NCBI GenBank assembly: GCA_958296405.1
Contig: OY282519.1
Location: 2,774,132-2,838,131 of the forward strand
DNA: 64,000 nucleotides
Reading direction: 5' to 3'
Source of the DNA: an uncultured Pseudomonadales bacterium
GTDB lineage: Bacteria; Pseudomonadota; Gammaproteobacteria; Pseudomonadales; Azotimanducaceae
Under the pieces are notes generated by a model. The model made no database searches and was not told the origin of the DNA. It saw only the letters and a list, made by a program, of their open reading frames with translations. Position numbers and translations under genes: made by a program. Positions within the stretch are counted from its first letter, which is position 1. The number at the start of each line of letters is the position of its first letter. Of this stretch, positions 44,500 to 53,808 are shown piece by piece.

Positions 44500-46305
44500 A
44501 TGTCCTTTCAGCAAAACGTCCGCGGATTCTTCGCCGCCATGGCGCGCGCGTTTGCCTTCATGCGCGTGGCGCTGGGCAACATGATCGTGCTGCTCGTGCT
44601 GCTTCTTTTCATTGCGCCGGCGGTTGTGATGATGAGTTCGGACGGGGGGCAGACGTCCGCTGGCGGAGCGCTTGCCTTCAAGCCGGAGCGCATCAGCGAG
44701 CAACGCGCCCTCCCCGCCTTTTCCCCGTTCTCCGGCCTGTCTGCGCCGGAGAGCGTCACCGTGGTGGATGCGGTGCAGGCCCTCGAACGCGCCGCCGCCG
44801 ACGAACGCATTGAAGCGCTCGCCATCGACCTCTCGGAGCTCCGTTCCGGCAGCATGGCGAACGTGGCGGCCATCGGCGCCGCCATCGAGGAGTTCCGCGC
44901 CGCCGGCAAGACCGCGGTCGCGTTTGCAGACCAATTCAGCCAAGGCCAGTACCACTTGGCAAGCTTCGCGGACGAGGTGTACCTGCATCCGTTCGGCATC
45001 ATCGAACTCGATGGCTTTCCCCTGTACCGCATGTACTTCGGCGGTCTGCTGCAAAAGTTGAAGGCTAGCGTGCATGTGTTTCGGATGGGCGCTTACAAGT
45101 CTGCCGCCGAGCCTTATGAGCGCTCGGACATGTCCCCCGCCGCGCGGGAGGCGAATCAGTTCGTGGTGGATGGCCTGTGGGACGAGTACGTCACCCGGGT
45201 AGCTGCCAACCGCGGCCTGACGGCCGACGCCATCAACCGTTACGCCAAGGAATACGACCAGCTGCTGGGCGCCGCGGATGGCGATGCGGCCCGCGCCGCG
45301 CTGGAGCATGGCCTCGTCGATGAGCTCATCACGCGGGACGCGGTGAAAGGGCGCCTGATCGCGCAAGTGGGCAGCGACGGCCGCGGCGGCTACCTGCGCG
45401 CCAACTTGTCGGACTATCTGCGGTCTCTGCCAGACCCTGCCCCATCGGGAGACTTGGTCGCCGTGGTTGTCGCCGAAGGAACCATCTTGGAGGGCGATCA
45501 ACCGCGTGGCCGCATCGGCGGCGAATCCACCAGCGAGTTGATTCGCAAGGCGCGCCGGGATGATGACGTGAAAGCCATCGTGCTGCGCGTGGATTCGGGT
45601 GGCGGCAGCGCGTTTGCCTCGGAGCAGATTCGCGAAGAGCTGGAACTCGCGCAAACCGCCGGCAAGCCGGTGGTGGCGTCCATGGGCGGCGTGGCGGCTT
45701 CCGGCGGCTACTGGATCTCCGCCACTGCGGACGAAATTTGGGCCGCCCCGACGACGTTGACCGGGTCGATCGGCGTCATCGGCCTCGCGGTGACGCTGGA
45801 AGACACCTTTGCGGCAGTGGGCGTGGCGACGGACGGCGTGGACACGGGCGCGGTGGCCGGCGACTTGGCAAGCGGACGCGGCATGACGGAGCGCTACGGC
45901 AACTTGGTGCAGGCCAACTTGGGTTTCGTGTACCGGCGCTTCGTGAATCTGGTGGCGCGGGGACGCGACATGTCCTTCGAGCAGGTGGATGCCCTCGCCC
46001 AAGGCCGCGTCTGGACCGGCCGGCAGGCTCTTGAGCGCGGGCTGGTGGATGGGCTTGGCGATCGCGGCGAGGCCGTGGCCGCGGCGGCCCGCCTAGCGGA
46101 ACTCGACGACTACGACGTGGAGGTGTTCCAGACGGATTTGTCGCCGCAGGATGAAGTGCTGCTCCTATTGGCGGAGCGCTTGAGCTTGGCGCCGGCGCCG
46201 GGAGCGGCTTATCTGGAACGCTTGTTCGCCAAGGCCCAAGAGTTTTCCGAACTCTCAGACCCAAGGCAGGTGTACGCGATCTGCGAAGTGTGCCAAACGT
46301 TCTAA
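44500..46305 (+). CDS. sppA: Signal peptide peptidase SppA (67-kDa type)
   Basis: SppA cleaves remnant signal peptides in the inner membrane. The 601-residue protein has one N-terminal transmembrane segment (about residues 25-45) and two tandem S49 domains. The catalytic Lys200 lies in GAYKSAAEPY in the first domain and Ser401 in AASGGYWISA in the second, matching E. coli Lys209 and Ser409. The start at 44500 gives MSFQQNVRG; in-frame codons back to 44362 are not supported. Confidence 0.95.
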   Translation: MSFQQNVRGFFAAMARAFAFMRVALGNMIVLLVLLLFIAPAVVMMSSDGGQTSAGGALAFKPERISEQRALPAFSPFSGLSAPESVTVVDAVQALERAAADERIEALAIDLSELRSGSMANVAAIGAAIEEFRAAGKTAVAFADQFSQGQYHLASFADEVYLHPFGIIELDGFPLYRMYFGGLLQKLKASVHVFRMGAYKSAAEPYERSDMSPAAREANQFVVDGLWDEYVTRVAANRGLTADAINRYAKEYDQLLGAADGDAARAALEHGLVDELITRDAVKGRLIAQVGSDGRGGYLRANLSDYLRSLPDPAPSGDLVAVVVAEGTILEGDQPRGRIGGESTSELIRKARRDDDVKAIVLRVDSGGGSAFASEQIREELELAQTAGKPVVASMGGVAASGGYWISATADEIWAAPTTLTGSIGVIGLAVTLEDTFAAVGVATDGVDTGAVAGDLASGRGMTERYGNLVQANLGFVYRRFVNLVARGRDMSFEQVDALAQGRVWTGRQALERGLVDGLGDRGEAVAAAARLAELDDYDVEVFQTDLSPQDEVLLLLAERLSLAPAPGAAYLERLFAKAQEFSELSDPRQVYAICEVCQTF

Positions 46306-46331
46306 GCCGGTCGCCGTTCAGGGCGAAGCCG

Positions 46332-46901
46332 TTAGAACAGCTTCACCCGCGTTCCACCGTGGGAGTACCCGCGCGACCGCCGGCGCCGCCGCATGCGTTG
46401 ATGCAGTTCACGCCGCTTGGCTTCGAGCCACTCGTCGCGGGTGACGTTCGGGCTGCGATTGCGCGATCGCTCCTCGCGCCGGTAGCGGCGGAAATCCTCG
46501 AACGCATCGATCTCGGGCCGCAAGTCCTTGACGATGAGCTCGATCATGATCGCATCGTCGATGTAGCCGAGCACGGGCACGGAATCCGGGATGATGTCCT
46601 CTGGCTCCGCGAAATACGTCAAGGCTGACAGCACGTTGGCGCGTTCCGGCGCCGGCAGCGCCCACTCGGCATCGCGCAGCATGTCGATGAGGCTTGCCAC
46701 CCGCTCGATGCGCTGCATGACGAAACTCGGCGCCGCGCTGGTGCGCACCGTTTGCACCACGTTCTCTGCGCGGGCGCAGACATCCTCGTCCAGCTCGGGG
46801 TCGGTGGCGCGTTCGGCGCTCTTCTCTTGTGCGCGCTTGATGACGGTGCGGAAATAATTGAGGTCTCTGTCTTCGAGATCGAAGGTGACCCTGAGCGCCA
46901 T
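46332..46901 (-). CDS. YkvA-like DUF1232 protein
   Basis: A 189-residue protein with a DUF1232 domain at about residues 92-128 (LTYFAEPEDIIPDSVPVLGYIDDAIMI), the conserved core of this family. The N-terminal part is helical and charged, and the C-terminus (after 140) is unusually basic, with a run of Arg. Function unknown; some members are membrane-associated. It lies 26 bases from the convergent sppA end and one base after the alkaline phosphatase stop on the same strand. Confidence 0.85.
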   Translation of the reverse strand: MALRVTFDLEDRDLNYFRTVIKRAQEKSAERATDPELDEDVCARAENVVQTVRTSAAPSFVMQRIERVASLIDMLRDAEWALPAPERANVLSALTYFAEPEDIIPDSVPVLGYIDDAIMIELIVKDLRPEIDAFEDFRRYRREERSRNRSPNVTRDEWLEAKRRELHQRMRRRRRSRGYSHGGTRVKLF

Positions 46902-46902
46902 T

Positions 46903-48471
46903 TCAGTCCCCGTGCTTAGCCTCGGCGGGCGGCACTATAGCATCATCAGCAGCGTCGCCGGCGCCATCGGCGCCAACGCGCGCCGCCAGCTGTGGCAACG
47001 CGCTGCGCAACACGCCATACAGGGCGTGCTGATCCATCACGCCGCGCACTTGGTTCGCTGCCGGGCCGCGCGCATAGGCCGCCACGTCCTCCCCACCATG
47101 CGTCTCGGAAGGCAGCGGCCATGCCGTTGGCTGCAGGAAACCCGGCGCCAGGGGATCGTCGCCACCCGTCTCGCCGGGCTGGTCGAAGCCGACGGCGCTG
47201 ACGATGCGCGACCACAGGTTTCCGACCACGCCACCTTCCCGGAAGCCCGGCCCATTGGCATAGCTCAAGGTTGTGTAAGGCCGCCCCAGCGTGTCCCGCT
47301 GCACGCCGTCTGCGCCCCCGGCGTGGCCCAGAATGGGATTGCCGCGGTCTGGATAGCCGCTGATGGTGAGGGTGTGGCTGTGGTCCGCGGTGACCAAAAT
47401 GAGGGTGTCGGCGGCATCCGTCGCTTCGATCGCCACTTGCACGGCAGCCGCGAATGCCACCGTGTCCACCAGCGCGCGGTAGGCGTTCGTGAAATGGTGC
47501 GCATGGTCGATGCGGCCGCCCTCCACAATCAGGAAATAGCCACGCGACGCTCCCGCCAGCCGCTCGATCGCGGCCCGCGTCATCGCCGCCAACGAGGGTT
47601 CGCCGGCCGCGTCTTCGCCGCGGTCTGCCTCATATTGCATATGCGCGGGCTCAAACAATCCGAGCAGCTGGCCGGTTGGCGCGGCAGCGCGGAATTGCGC
47701 GTCATTCCAAACGTATTGCCGCGCCGGCTGCGCCGCGAGCCACTCATCGATCAGGTGCCGCCGGTCGCCGCGCTGGCCGGATTCGTCCGCGTGCTCCGGG
47801 TCTGCCGTGCCCTTCGGCATGAACATGCCGCGGCCGCCGCCCAAGGCCACGTCCACGCCGTCGCCATGCCCGAACTCCACGAATTGGCGGGCGATGTCGC
47901 TGCAGTGGGCGCGCTGACTGGCGGGCACCCGCGAGTCCGCCTCCCAATCGCGCTCGGGCGAGTGGGCGTAGGCGGCCGCTGGGGTGGCATGGGTGATCCG
48001 CGTGGTGGTGACGATGCCGGTTAGGAGACCGGCGGCTTCTGCGTCCTCCAACAGGGTGGGCACCGCCGCGGCCGCTGTGTTCTCGCAATCGCCCCGCAAC
48101 AGTGAGGGTTTCACGCTCAGCACACCGGCGCGGGTTCGCAAGCCAGTGAGGATCGCGGACATCGTGCCGGCGGAATCCGGCACCTGCTTATCCGTGTTGT
48201 AGGTTTTCACCAGCGCCACATTGTTAAAACGCTCGAAGCTCAGGGTGTTCTCTTCCCCCGGTTCGCCGCGCTGTTGGCCAGCGAAGATGCGCGCCGCGGT
48301 GACGGTGGAGACGCCCATGCCATCGCCGATGAACAAGATGGCATTGCGCCCCGCCGCGCCGGCGGCATGCGCCACCGCAAGACAGCCGATCAAGGCCAAC
48401 GCTCCCCTGCCCCGCCGCATTGCGCTGCGAGCGTTCAAGGCCAGCGCCGGCCGCGCCCCGGACCGGCTCAT
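46903..48471 (-). CDS. Alkaline phosphatase (PhoA superfamily)
   Basis: A 522-residue periplasmic phosphomonoesterase. Metal and nucleophile motifs are present: AILFIGDGMG, the Ser nucleophile in VPDSAGTMSAI, DHAHHFTNAYR, VTADHSHTLTISGY and the late His in ETHGGEDVAAY. A hydrophobic signal sequence ends near AHAAGA. The first Met overlaps the gor stop by four bases (ATGA), which suggests coupling, while the Met at residue 18 (48420) gives a more ordinary signal peptide. No Pho box is evident, so phosphate regulation is unproved. Confidence 0.9.
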   Translation of the reverse strand: MSRSGARPALALNARSAMRRGRGALALIGCLAVAHAAGAAGRNAILFIGDGMGVSTVTAARIFAGQQRGEPGEENTLSFERFNNVALVKTYNTDKQVPDSAGTMSAILTGLRTRAGVLSVKPSLLRGDCENTAAAAVPTLLEDAEAAGLLTGIVTTTRITHATPAAAYAHSPERDWEADSRVPASQRAHCSDIARQFVEFGHGDGVDVALGGGRGMFMPKGTADPEHADESGQRGDRRHLIDEWLAAQPARQYVWNDAQFRAAAPTGQLLGLFEPAHMQYEADRGEDAAGEPSLAAMTRAAIERLAGASRGYFLIVEGGRIDHAHHFTNAYRALVDTVAFAAAVQVAIEATDAADTLILVTADHSHTLTISGYPDRGNPILGHAGGADGVQRDTLGRPYTTLSYANGPGFREGGVVGNLWSRIVSAVGFDQPGETGGDDPLAPGFLQPTAWPLPSETHGGEDVAAYARGPAANQVRGVMDQHALYGVLRSALPQLAARVGADGAGDAADDAIVPPAEAKHGD

Positions 48472-49820
48472 CGCGCCGCCTCGCGCATGGTGACGAACTC
48501 CTCAGCGGCGGTGGGATGGATGCCGACGGTGCGGTCAAAGTGGGCCTTGGTGGCGCCGGCGGTGATGGCGACGGCGAGCCCCTGCACGATTTCCCCCGCC
48601 TCGGGGCCGACCATGTGCGCCCCCACCACGCGGTCGCTGTCGCCATCCACTAAGAGTTTCATCAAGGTGCGTTCCTCGCGTCCGGTGAGCGTGTGTTTCA
48701 TGGGGCGGAAGGTGGACTCGAATACTTGAAGCGCGGGATGCCGCTCGCGCGCCGCGGCTTCCGTGGGGCCAACCGTGCCGATGTTCGGCTGGCAGAACAC
48801 CGCGGTGGGCACGCCGGCGTAATCCACCGAACGGGATTCACCAGCAAACAAGTTGTAGGCAATGCACATGCCTTCGGCGATGGCCACCGGCGTGAGTTGC
48901 GCCCCGCCGATGACGTCGCCAATGGCGTAGATGTGCGGCACGTTGCTGCGGTAGCGCCCATCCACTGGCACCGCCCCCGCCGCGTCCGTCTGCACGCCGG
49001 CGCGCTCCAGCCCCAGCCCCTTGGTGTTCGGCGCGCGGCCGGTGGCCTGCAGCACCACATCGGCTTCAATGGCTTCCCCGGCTTGCGTATGCACGATGAA
49101 CCCGTTGGCGCTGCGCTCCACCCGTTCCACCTGGGTGTTAAAGCGCAAGTCCACCCCTTTGCGGCGCACTTCGTCGGCGACGAATTGCCGAATGCCGGCG
49201 TCGAACCCGCGCAGGAACAACGGACCGCGATAGAGCAAGCTGGTCTCTGCGCCGAGGCCTTGGAAGATGCCCGCGAACTCCACCGCCACATAGCCGCCGC
49301 CGACGATGACAGCCCGCTCGGGGAACGCATCCAAATAGAACGCTTCGTTCGAGGTGATGCAGTGCTCGGCTCCAACGATGGGCGGCAGGTTGGGCCAACT
49401 GCCCGTGGCCACGAGCACGTTCGCCGCGGTGACCGTGGCGCCGCCCACGTCGATGGCATGGGGCCCGATGAACGTCGCCCGCGCTTCCATGATCGTCACG
49501 CCCGCCCCGTCGAGCAGGTTGCGATACACCCCGTTTAGGCGCTCGATCTCGCGCGTTTTGTTGTCGCGCAAGGTCGGCCAATGGAAGGCGGCCGCCGGCG
49601 GTGGCGTCCAACCATATGCGGCGCTGTCCGCGAAGTCTTCGCCGTAATGCGAGCCATACACGAAGAGCTTCTTCGGCACGCAGCCGACGTTGACGCAGGT
49701 GCCGCCGAGGTAGCGCTCTTCGGCCACGGCCACCCGGGCGCCGAGCGCCGCGGACATGCGCGCCGCGCGCACGCCGCCGGAACCGGCGCCGATGACGAAA
49801 AGGTCGTAGTCGAACTGCAT
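48468..49820 (-). CDS. gor: Glutathione-disulfide reductase
   Basis: Gor reduces oxidised glutathione with NADPH. The 450-residue flavoprotein has the FAD site VIGAGSGGVRAA, the redox pair Cys42/Cys47 in GGTCVNVGCVPKK, an NADPH-binding GGGYVAVEFAG, and the C-terminal HPTAAEE with His435 and Glu440. The start is placed at 49820 because MQFDYDLFVIGAG is the standard beginning; the frame remains open much further upstream as an artefact. Coupled to the alkaline phosphatase gene by a four-base overlap. Confidence 0.95.
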   Translation of the reverse strand: MQFDYDLFVIGAGSGGVRAARMSAALGARVAVAEERYLGGTCVNVGCVPKKLFVYGSHYGEDFADSAAYGWTPPPAAAFHWPTLRDNKTREIERLNGVYRNLLDGAGVTIMEARATFIGPHAIDVGGATVTAANVLVATGSWPNLPPIVGAEHCITSNEAFYLDAFPERAVIVGGGYVAVEFAGIFQGLGAETSLLYRGPLFLRGFDAGIRQFVADEVRRKGVDLRFNTQVERVERSANGFIVHTQAGEAIEADVVLQATGRAPNTKGLGLERAGVQTDAAGAVPVDGRYRSNVPHIYAIGDVIGGAQLTPVAIAEGMCIAYNLFAGESRSVDYAGVPTAVFCQPNIGTVGPTEAAARERHPALQVFESTFRPMKHTLTGREERTLMKLLVDGDSDRVVGAHMVGPEAGEIVQGLAVAITAGATKAHFDRTVGIHPTAAEEFVTMREAAR

Positions 49821-49928
49821 GGCGTGGTGGGGCCGAAGGGGAGCGGCAAGTATTGCAAAAGCTGCCTTGAACCGCGAACCTTCGCTTCCGTTTGGCGCCC
49901 CCTCAGCCGCTGCCGCGTTGGAATCCGC

Positions 49929-51269
49929 ATGAACCTCACGCTGTTTGGCGCTGGCTATGTGGGGCTGGTCACCGGCGCCTGCTTCGCAGAGATGGGCAAC
50001 GAAGTGGTGTGCGTCGATGTGGACGCGGCGCGCATCGATGGCCTGAACCGCGACATCCTGCCGATTCACGAACCTAGGCTGCAAGCGATGGTTGCCGCCA
50101 ACCGCCGCGCCGGGCGATTGAGGTTCACCACCGACGCCGCGCTCGCGGTGGCGCATGGCGAGATCATCTTCATCGCGGTGGGCACCCCGCCCGATGGGGA
50201 CGGCGGCGCAGACCTCAGCCAAGTGCTGCAAGTGGCCGACGCCATCGGTCGCCACATGCGGGAACCCAAGCTCATCGTGGACAAATCGACGGTTCCCGTC
50301 GGCACCGCAGACCAAGTTCGCGCTCGGGTGCAAGCGGCGCTCGCCGAACGGGATGCGGCGCTGGCCTTCGATGTAGTCTCGAACCCGGAGTTCCTGAAGG
50401 AAGGCGCGGCCGTGGCAGACTTCATGAAGCCAGACCGCATCGTCATCGGCAGCGAGAGCGATGCGGCGGCGCGGCGCATCGAGCGGCTCTACGCGCCCTT
50501 CAACCGCAACCACGACAAGATCGTGCGCATGGACACGCGCTCCGCGGAACTGACGAAGTACGCGGCCAACGTGATGCTGGCGACGCGCATCAGCCTGATG
50601 AACGAACTCGCCAACCTCGCCGAGCGCTTGGGCGCGGACATCGAGGCCGTGCGGCGCGGCATCGGCGCAGACCCGCGCATCGGCACCAGTTTCCTTTACG
50701 CCGGCATCGGCTTCGGCGGCTCCTGCTTTCCGAAGGACGTGCGGGCGTTGATCCGCACCGCCCGCGAAGTGGACTTCGACGCCGCCGTGGCGCGCAGCGT
50801 GGCAGCGGTGAATGTGCGCCAGAAAACCATCTTGTTCGACAAGATGCGCCGCTACTTTGACGACGACCTTGCCGGGCGCGTATTCGCCCTCTGGGGCCTC
50901 GCCTTCAAGCCCAACACCGACGACATGCGCGAAGCGCCAGGACGCGCCTTAATGGAGCGCCTTTGGGAAGCCGGCGCCGCAGTGCGCGCCTACGACCCCG
51001 CGGCGATGGAGGCAGCGCGCCGCAGCTACGGGGAACGGCGGGGCTTCACGCTGTGCGCAAGCCGGGAAGCCGCCTTGGAAGGCGCGGACGCGCTAGTGGT
51101 GGCGACGGAGTGGAACGAGTTCCGCGCGCCAGACTTCAACCGCATCAAAGCAGCGCTCAAGCGGCCAGCGATCTTCGACGGCCGCAATCTGTACGACCCA
51201 GCCACGCTGCGGGGGATGGGGTTGGATTACTTCGGGGTGGGGCGGGGGTCCTTGCCCGGTCTGACGTGA
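49929..51269 (+). CDS. ugd: UDP-glucose 6-dehydrogenase
   Basis: Ugd oxidises UDP-glucose to UDP-glucuronate with two NAD+. The 446-residue product has the NAD loop GAGYVGLVTGACFAEMG at the N-terminus, the hinge GTPPDGDGGAD, EFLKEGAAV, and the catalytic Cys266 in GGSCFPKDVRAL. It would supply UDP-glucuronate to the epimerase at 61.0 kb. The 9.7 kb between the two is occupied by accessory genes and imuABC. Confidence 0.95.
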   Translation: MNLTLFGAGYVGLVTGACFAEMGNEVVCVDVDAARIDGLNRDILPIHEPRLQAMVAANRRAGRLRFTTDAALAVAHGEIIFIAVGTPPDGDGGADLSQVLQVADAIGRHMREPKLIVDKSTVPVGTADQVRARVQAALAERDAALAFDVVSNPEFLKEGAAVADFMKPDRIVIGSESDAAARRIERLYAPFNRNHDKIVRMDTRSAELTKYAANVMLATRISLMNELANLAERLGADIEAVRRGIGADPRIGTSFLYAGIGFGGSCFPKDVRALIRTAREVDFDAAVARSVAAVNVRQKTILFDKMRRYFDDDLAGRVFALWGLAFKPNTDDMREAPGRALMERLWEAGAAVRAYDPAAMEAARRSYGERRGFTLCASREAALEGADALVVATEWNEFRAPDFNRIKAALKRPAIFDGRNLYDPATLRGMGLDYFGVGRGSLPGLT

Positions 51270-51933
51270 GCGCTGTTGCCGCCGCCACAGCGCGGTTAGC
51301 CACGCATCCAGCTTTGTGACCGGCCATCGCCACGTAGCCTGCTCGATGCCGTGCGTTCGCTGTGGGGCCCTCCGACTTTCTAGACGACCACTGGTCATAT
51401 GGTCACGTTTGGGCGACCATGCAGCCTGTGACTGGGTTACAAAACTGTCCAATGGGGTGCGCTGGTGCTTAACGCTGAAGCGCCCCTCGTCGCAGGGCCA
51501 ATATCGGCCGGGCCTCCACGCTCGAGCGCGGGATGCGGGCGACCGCAGCCTCGGACAGAGGCCGCCCCGAGTGTCGCTCGACCAGATCGATGGCCATCCT
51601 TGCCCGGCTGCCTACCGCGTCCCGCGCGAATGTGCGTCGCAAGCGCGGCATGGTTCATCATCCACTGCCGGCCCGGATGCCTGCGGGTCGGCTGCTGCGC
51701 GGGGACCAAGCCCGTGACGACGCCCCCGGCTGGAGTGTGCCGGCATCCCCTCGATCCCCTAGGATCGACCGGCCGGCGCCACGCTTCCGCATCTTCCATC
51801 TCATCCACTCGGATGCGCGTCGACACAACGCTTCATCCTGTGCGAACATCCGCATGTCTGGTCTCTAATGCCGCCTGCAACCCATAGGCTGTCGCACTAT
51901 CGTCCACAACATGCCTCCCTTAGGAGCGGTTGT
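51270..51933. other. 664 bases without a recognisable gene
   Basis: Between ugd and the methyltransferase gene, no reading frame has a recognisable family or good start signals. Base composition is less biased than the core. Minus-strand frames near 51469-51651 and 51437-51826 have protein-like stretches (MAIDLVERHSGRPLSEAA and similar) that may be remnants of a regulator, but I cannot assign them. A direct repeat TGGTCA-TA-TGGTCA lies near 51392. I see no tRNA. Confidence 0.4.
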
Positions 51934-52069
51934 CTAGAAGGTGTTGAGCCAGCACGAGCAATGGACAAGCGAACTTGGCGAAATACAGTGCGTTTCGGTG
52001 GCAGCATCGATGCCGTTCCGCCAAGAGGCCTCAGCCAAGTTCATCTGCCTCTATGCAACACCTCACTAG
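51934..52069. repeat. Nested inverted repeat, MITE-like, flanked by CTAG
   Basis: Three nested inverted pairs share roughly one centre: AGGTGTTG (51939) with CAACACCT (52056-52063), GAACTTGGC (51971) with GCCAAGTTC (52034-52042), and the central palindrome GCATCGATGC (52004-52013). CTAG flanks both ends (51934-51937 and 52066-52069). IS5-family elements make 4-bp YTAR target duplications, so CTAG would fit a small non-autonomous element of that kind. No transposase is present. It ends 21 bases before the methyltransferase ATG and so may affect its expression. Confidence 0.5.
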
Positions 52070-52090
52070 GTTTGGATTAGAACGCCGAGC

Positions 52091-53740
52091 ATGAAACTCA
52101 GCCATGAGGTACATCCTGTCAAGTTGCGAGGCGGCTACTATACTGATGCGCCACTTGTGGACTGGTGCATTGAACGAGCTACTCAACTGACGCAGTTGAC
52201 TCCGCGGCGGTGGCTAGAACCATCTGCCGGTGATGGTGCCTTTATCCGGGGCCTAGCGCGTCTGCAGTCGCGACTATCGTGCAGTGAGATACATGTCGAT
52301 GCCATCGAAGTGATAGCTGAGGAGGCGCAAGCGTGCCGACGCGTGTTGTCCGACAGCGCACCGCAGGGGCTGAGAGGGTGTATCGCTAACGAGAGTTTCT
52401 TTGCTTGGGCAAAGCACCGACAGCCGACTTTCGATGCTGTGGTAGGCAATCCACCCTATGTCCGTTACCAATTCGTCAACGCCAAGGATCGACAAGCTGC
52501 CCAATCGCTGGCGGCCAGACTAGGTGTGGAATTGCGAGGTGTTTCCAATCTCTGGATTCCGTTCACGCTGGTGAGCCTGTCGTTGCTGCGACCGAGGGGA
52601 GCATTCGCACTTGTATTGCCTAGTGAGCTATTCTGCACGGTGTCGGGGGGGCAATTCCGATCCACTGTGATCCGCGACTTCTCGTGCCTACGCGTCGATC
52701 TCTTTCCGAGACACACCTTTCCGACCATTCTGCAGGATGTTGTGGTCGTGAGCGGCCGCCGTGCCGACCGCCAAGCCACGGCACGTACCGTCACGTTCTG
52801 CGAGCACGGTCGAATGGACGACTCCCGATGGCAACACGAGATAGATTTCTCACAAGACTCTTGGCAGCGCTACCTGTTGGCACCGAATGAAATCGCTGTT
52901 TTCAAGGCTGCTTGTAAACTGCCGAACGTGTTCCCGCTAGGCGGCATTGCACGGGTCGGCGTGTCCATCGTGACCGGTGCGAATCCGTTCTTCACAGTCG
53001 ATGATCCAACCGTTGCAGAATACGCCCTTGAACCTTGGGCACGCGCCCTGCTCGCACGGACGGCAGATGCACCGGGCTTCGTTTTTCGCCCGGATGACCA
53101 TGCGGCCGCTCGAGCGCGAGGCAGCCGGGCGTGGCTTCTGGACTTTTCTGCTGATCGTCCCGATCCAACGAGCTGTAACCGTGTTCTTGACTACTTGGCC
53201 AAAGGGGAAGCGCAAGGCCTGCACGAACGATACAAGTGTCGCATCCGATCTCCTTGGTACCGTGTGCCACAGATCAAAGCGGGCAGGCTGATGATGCCAA
53301 AGCGGGCGCACCAGCATCATCGCTTGCTGCTAAATCAAGCCAACGTGGTCACAACAGACACGGTGTACAGGGGCGAAATGCTAGAGCTTTTCGCTGACCG
53401 GGAGGAGGATTTTGTGTCGGGGTTCCAGAATACGCTGACGCTCCTCTCGGCAGAAATCGAAGGCCGCACCTATGGCGGCGGCGTGTTGGAGTTGGTGCCC
53501 TCGGAAATCGCTCGCTTGCAGGTGCCGCTGGCAAGGACATCGACCCGCTTAGGTGAACTGGATGCCTTGAGCCGTGTGAGTGGGGGCCAGAGGGATGCAA
53601 CCGCAACCGTGATTGAAGCTACGGACTTGGCGCTGAGTGAACAGATGCCAGACTATGCCGATCTGTTGCCAGTCCTCCGTCGGGCCAGGTGCAGGCTAGT
53701 TGGTCGTCGGCTCAATGTACCATTTCCTAGTCTTGGCTAG
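52091..53740 (+). CDS. N6-adenine DNA methyltransferase (TaqI-like, probable R-M modification enzyme)
   Basis: A 549-residue gamma/alpha-class adenine methyltransferase. The SAM motif is LEPSAGDG (residues 42-49) and the catalytic motif VVGNPPY (NPPY from residue 120). A long C-terminal region (about 250-549) is probably the target-recognition domain, with no nuclease domain visible. It is followed by a convergent PLD-type nuclease gene only 68 bases away, the usual proximity of a restriction-modification pair. Base composition is clearly lower in GC than the chromosomal core, and a MITE-like palindrome sits just upstream. Confidence 0.85.
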   Translation: MKLSHEVHPVKLRGGYYTDAPLVDWCIERATQLTQLTPRRWLEPSAGDGAFIRGLARLQSRLSCSEIHVDAIEVIAEEAQACRRVLSDSAPQGLRGCIANESFFAWAKHRQPTFDAVVGNPPYVRYQFVNAKDRQAAQSLAARLGVELRGVSNLWIPFTLVSLSLLRPRGAFALVLPSELFCTVSGGQFRSTVIRDFSCLRVDLFPRHTFPTILQDVVVVSGRRADRQATARTVTFCEHGRMDDSRWQHEIDFSQDSWQRYLLAPNEIAVFKAACKLPNVFPLGGIARVGVSIVTGANPFFTVDDPTVAEYALEPWARALLARTADAPGFVFRPDDHAAARARGSRAWLLDFSADRPDPTSCNRVLDYLAKGEAQGLHERYKCRIRSPWYRVPQIKAGRLMMPKRAHQHHRLLLNQANVVTTDTVYRGEMLELFADREEDFVSGFQNTLTLLSAEIEGRTYGGGVLELVPSEIARLQVPLARTSTRLGELDALSRVSGGQRDATATVIEATDLALSEQMPDYADLLPVLRRARCRLVGRRLNVPFPSLG

Positions 53741-53808
53741 AAAGCCCGATCGTGTCCCTGTGCAGGAACGAGGGTGTTTCGTGCGGATATGTCGCAGCGT
53801 CCGCCATG

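Noticed and set aside
44296-46002. 568-codon minus-strand frame opposite sppA
   Set aside because: Antisense to an sppA gene with intact catalytic residues; no family similarity.
51868-52080. 70-codon plus-strand frame before the methyltransferase
   Set aside because: It is largely made of the nested palindrome and has no resemblance to a controller protein or other family.
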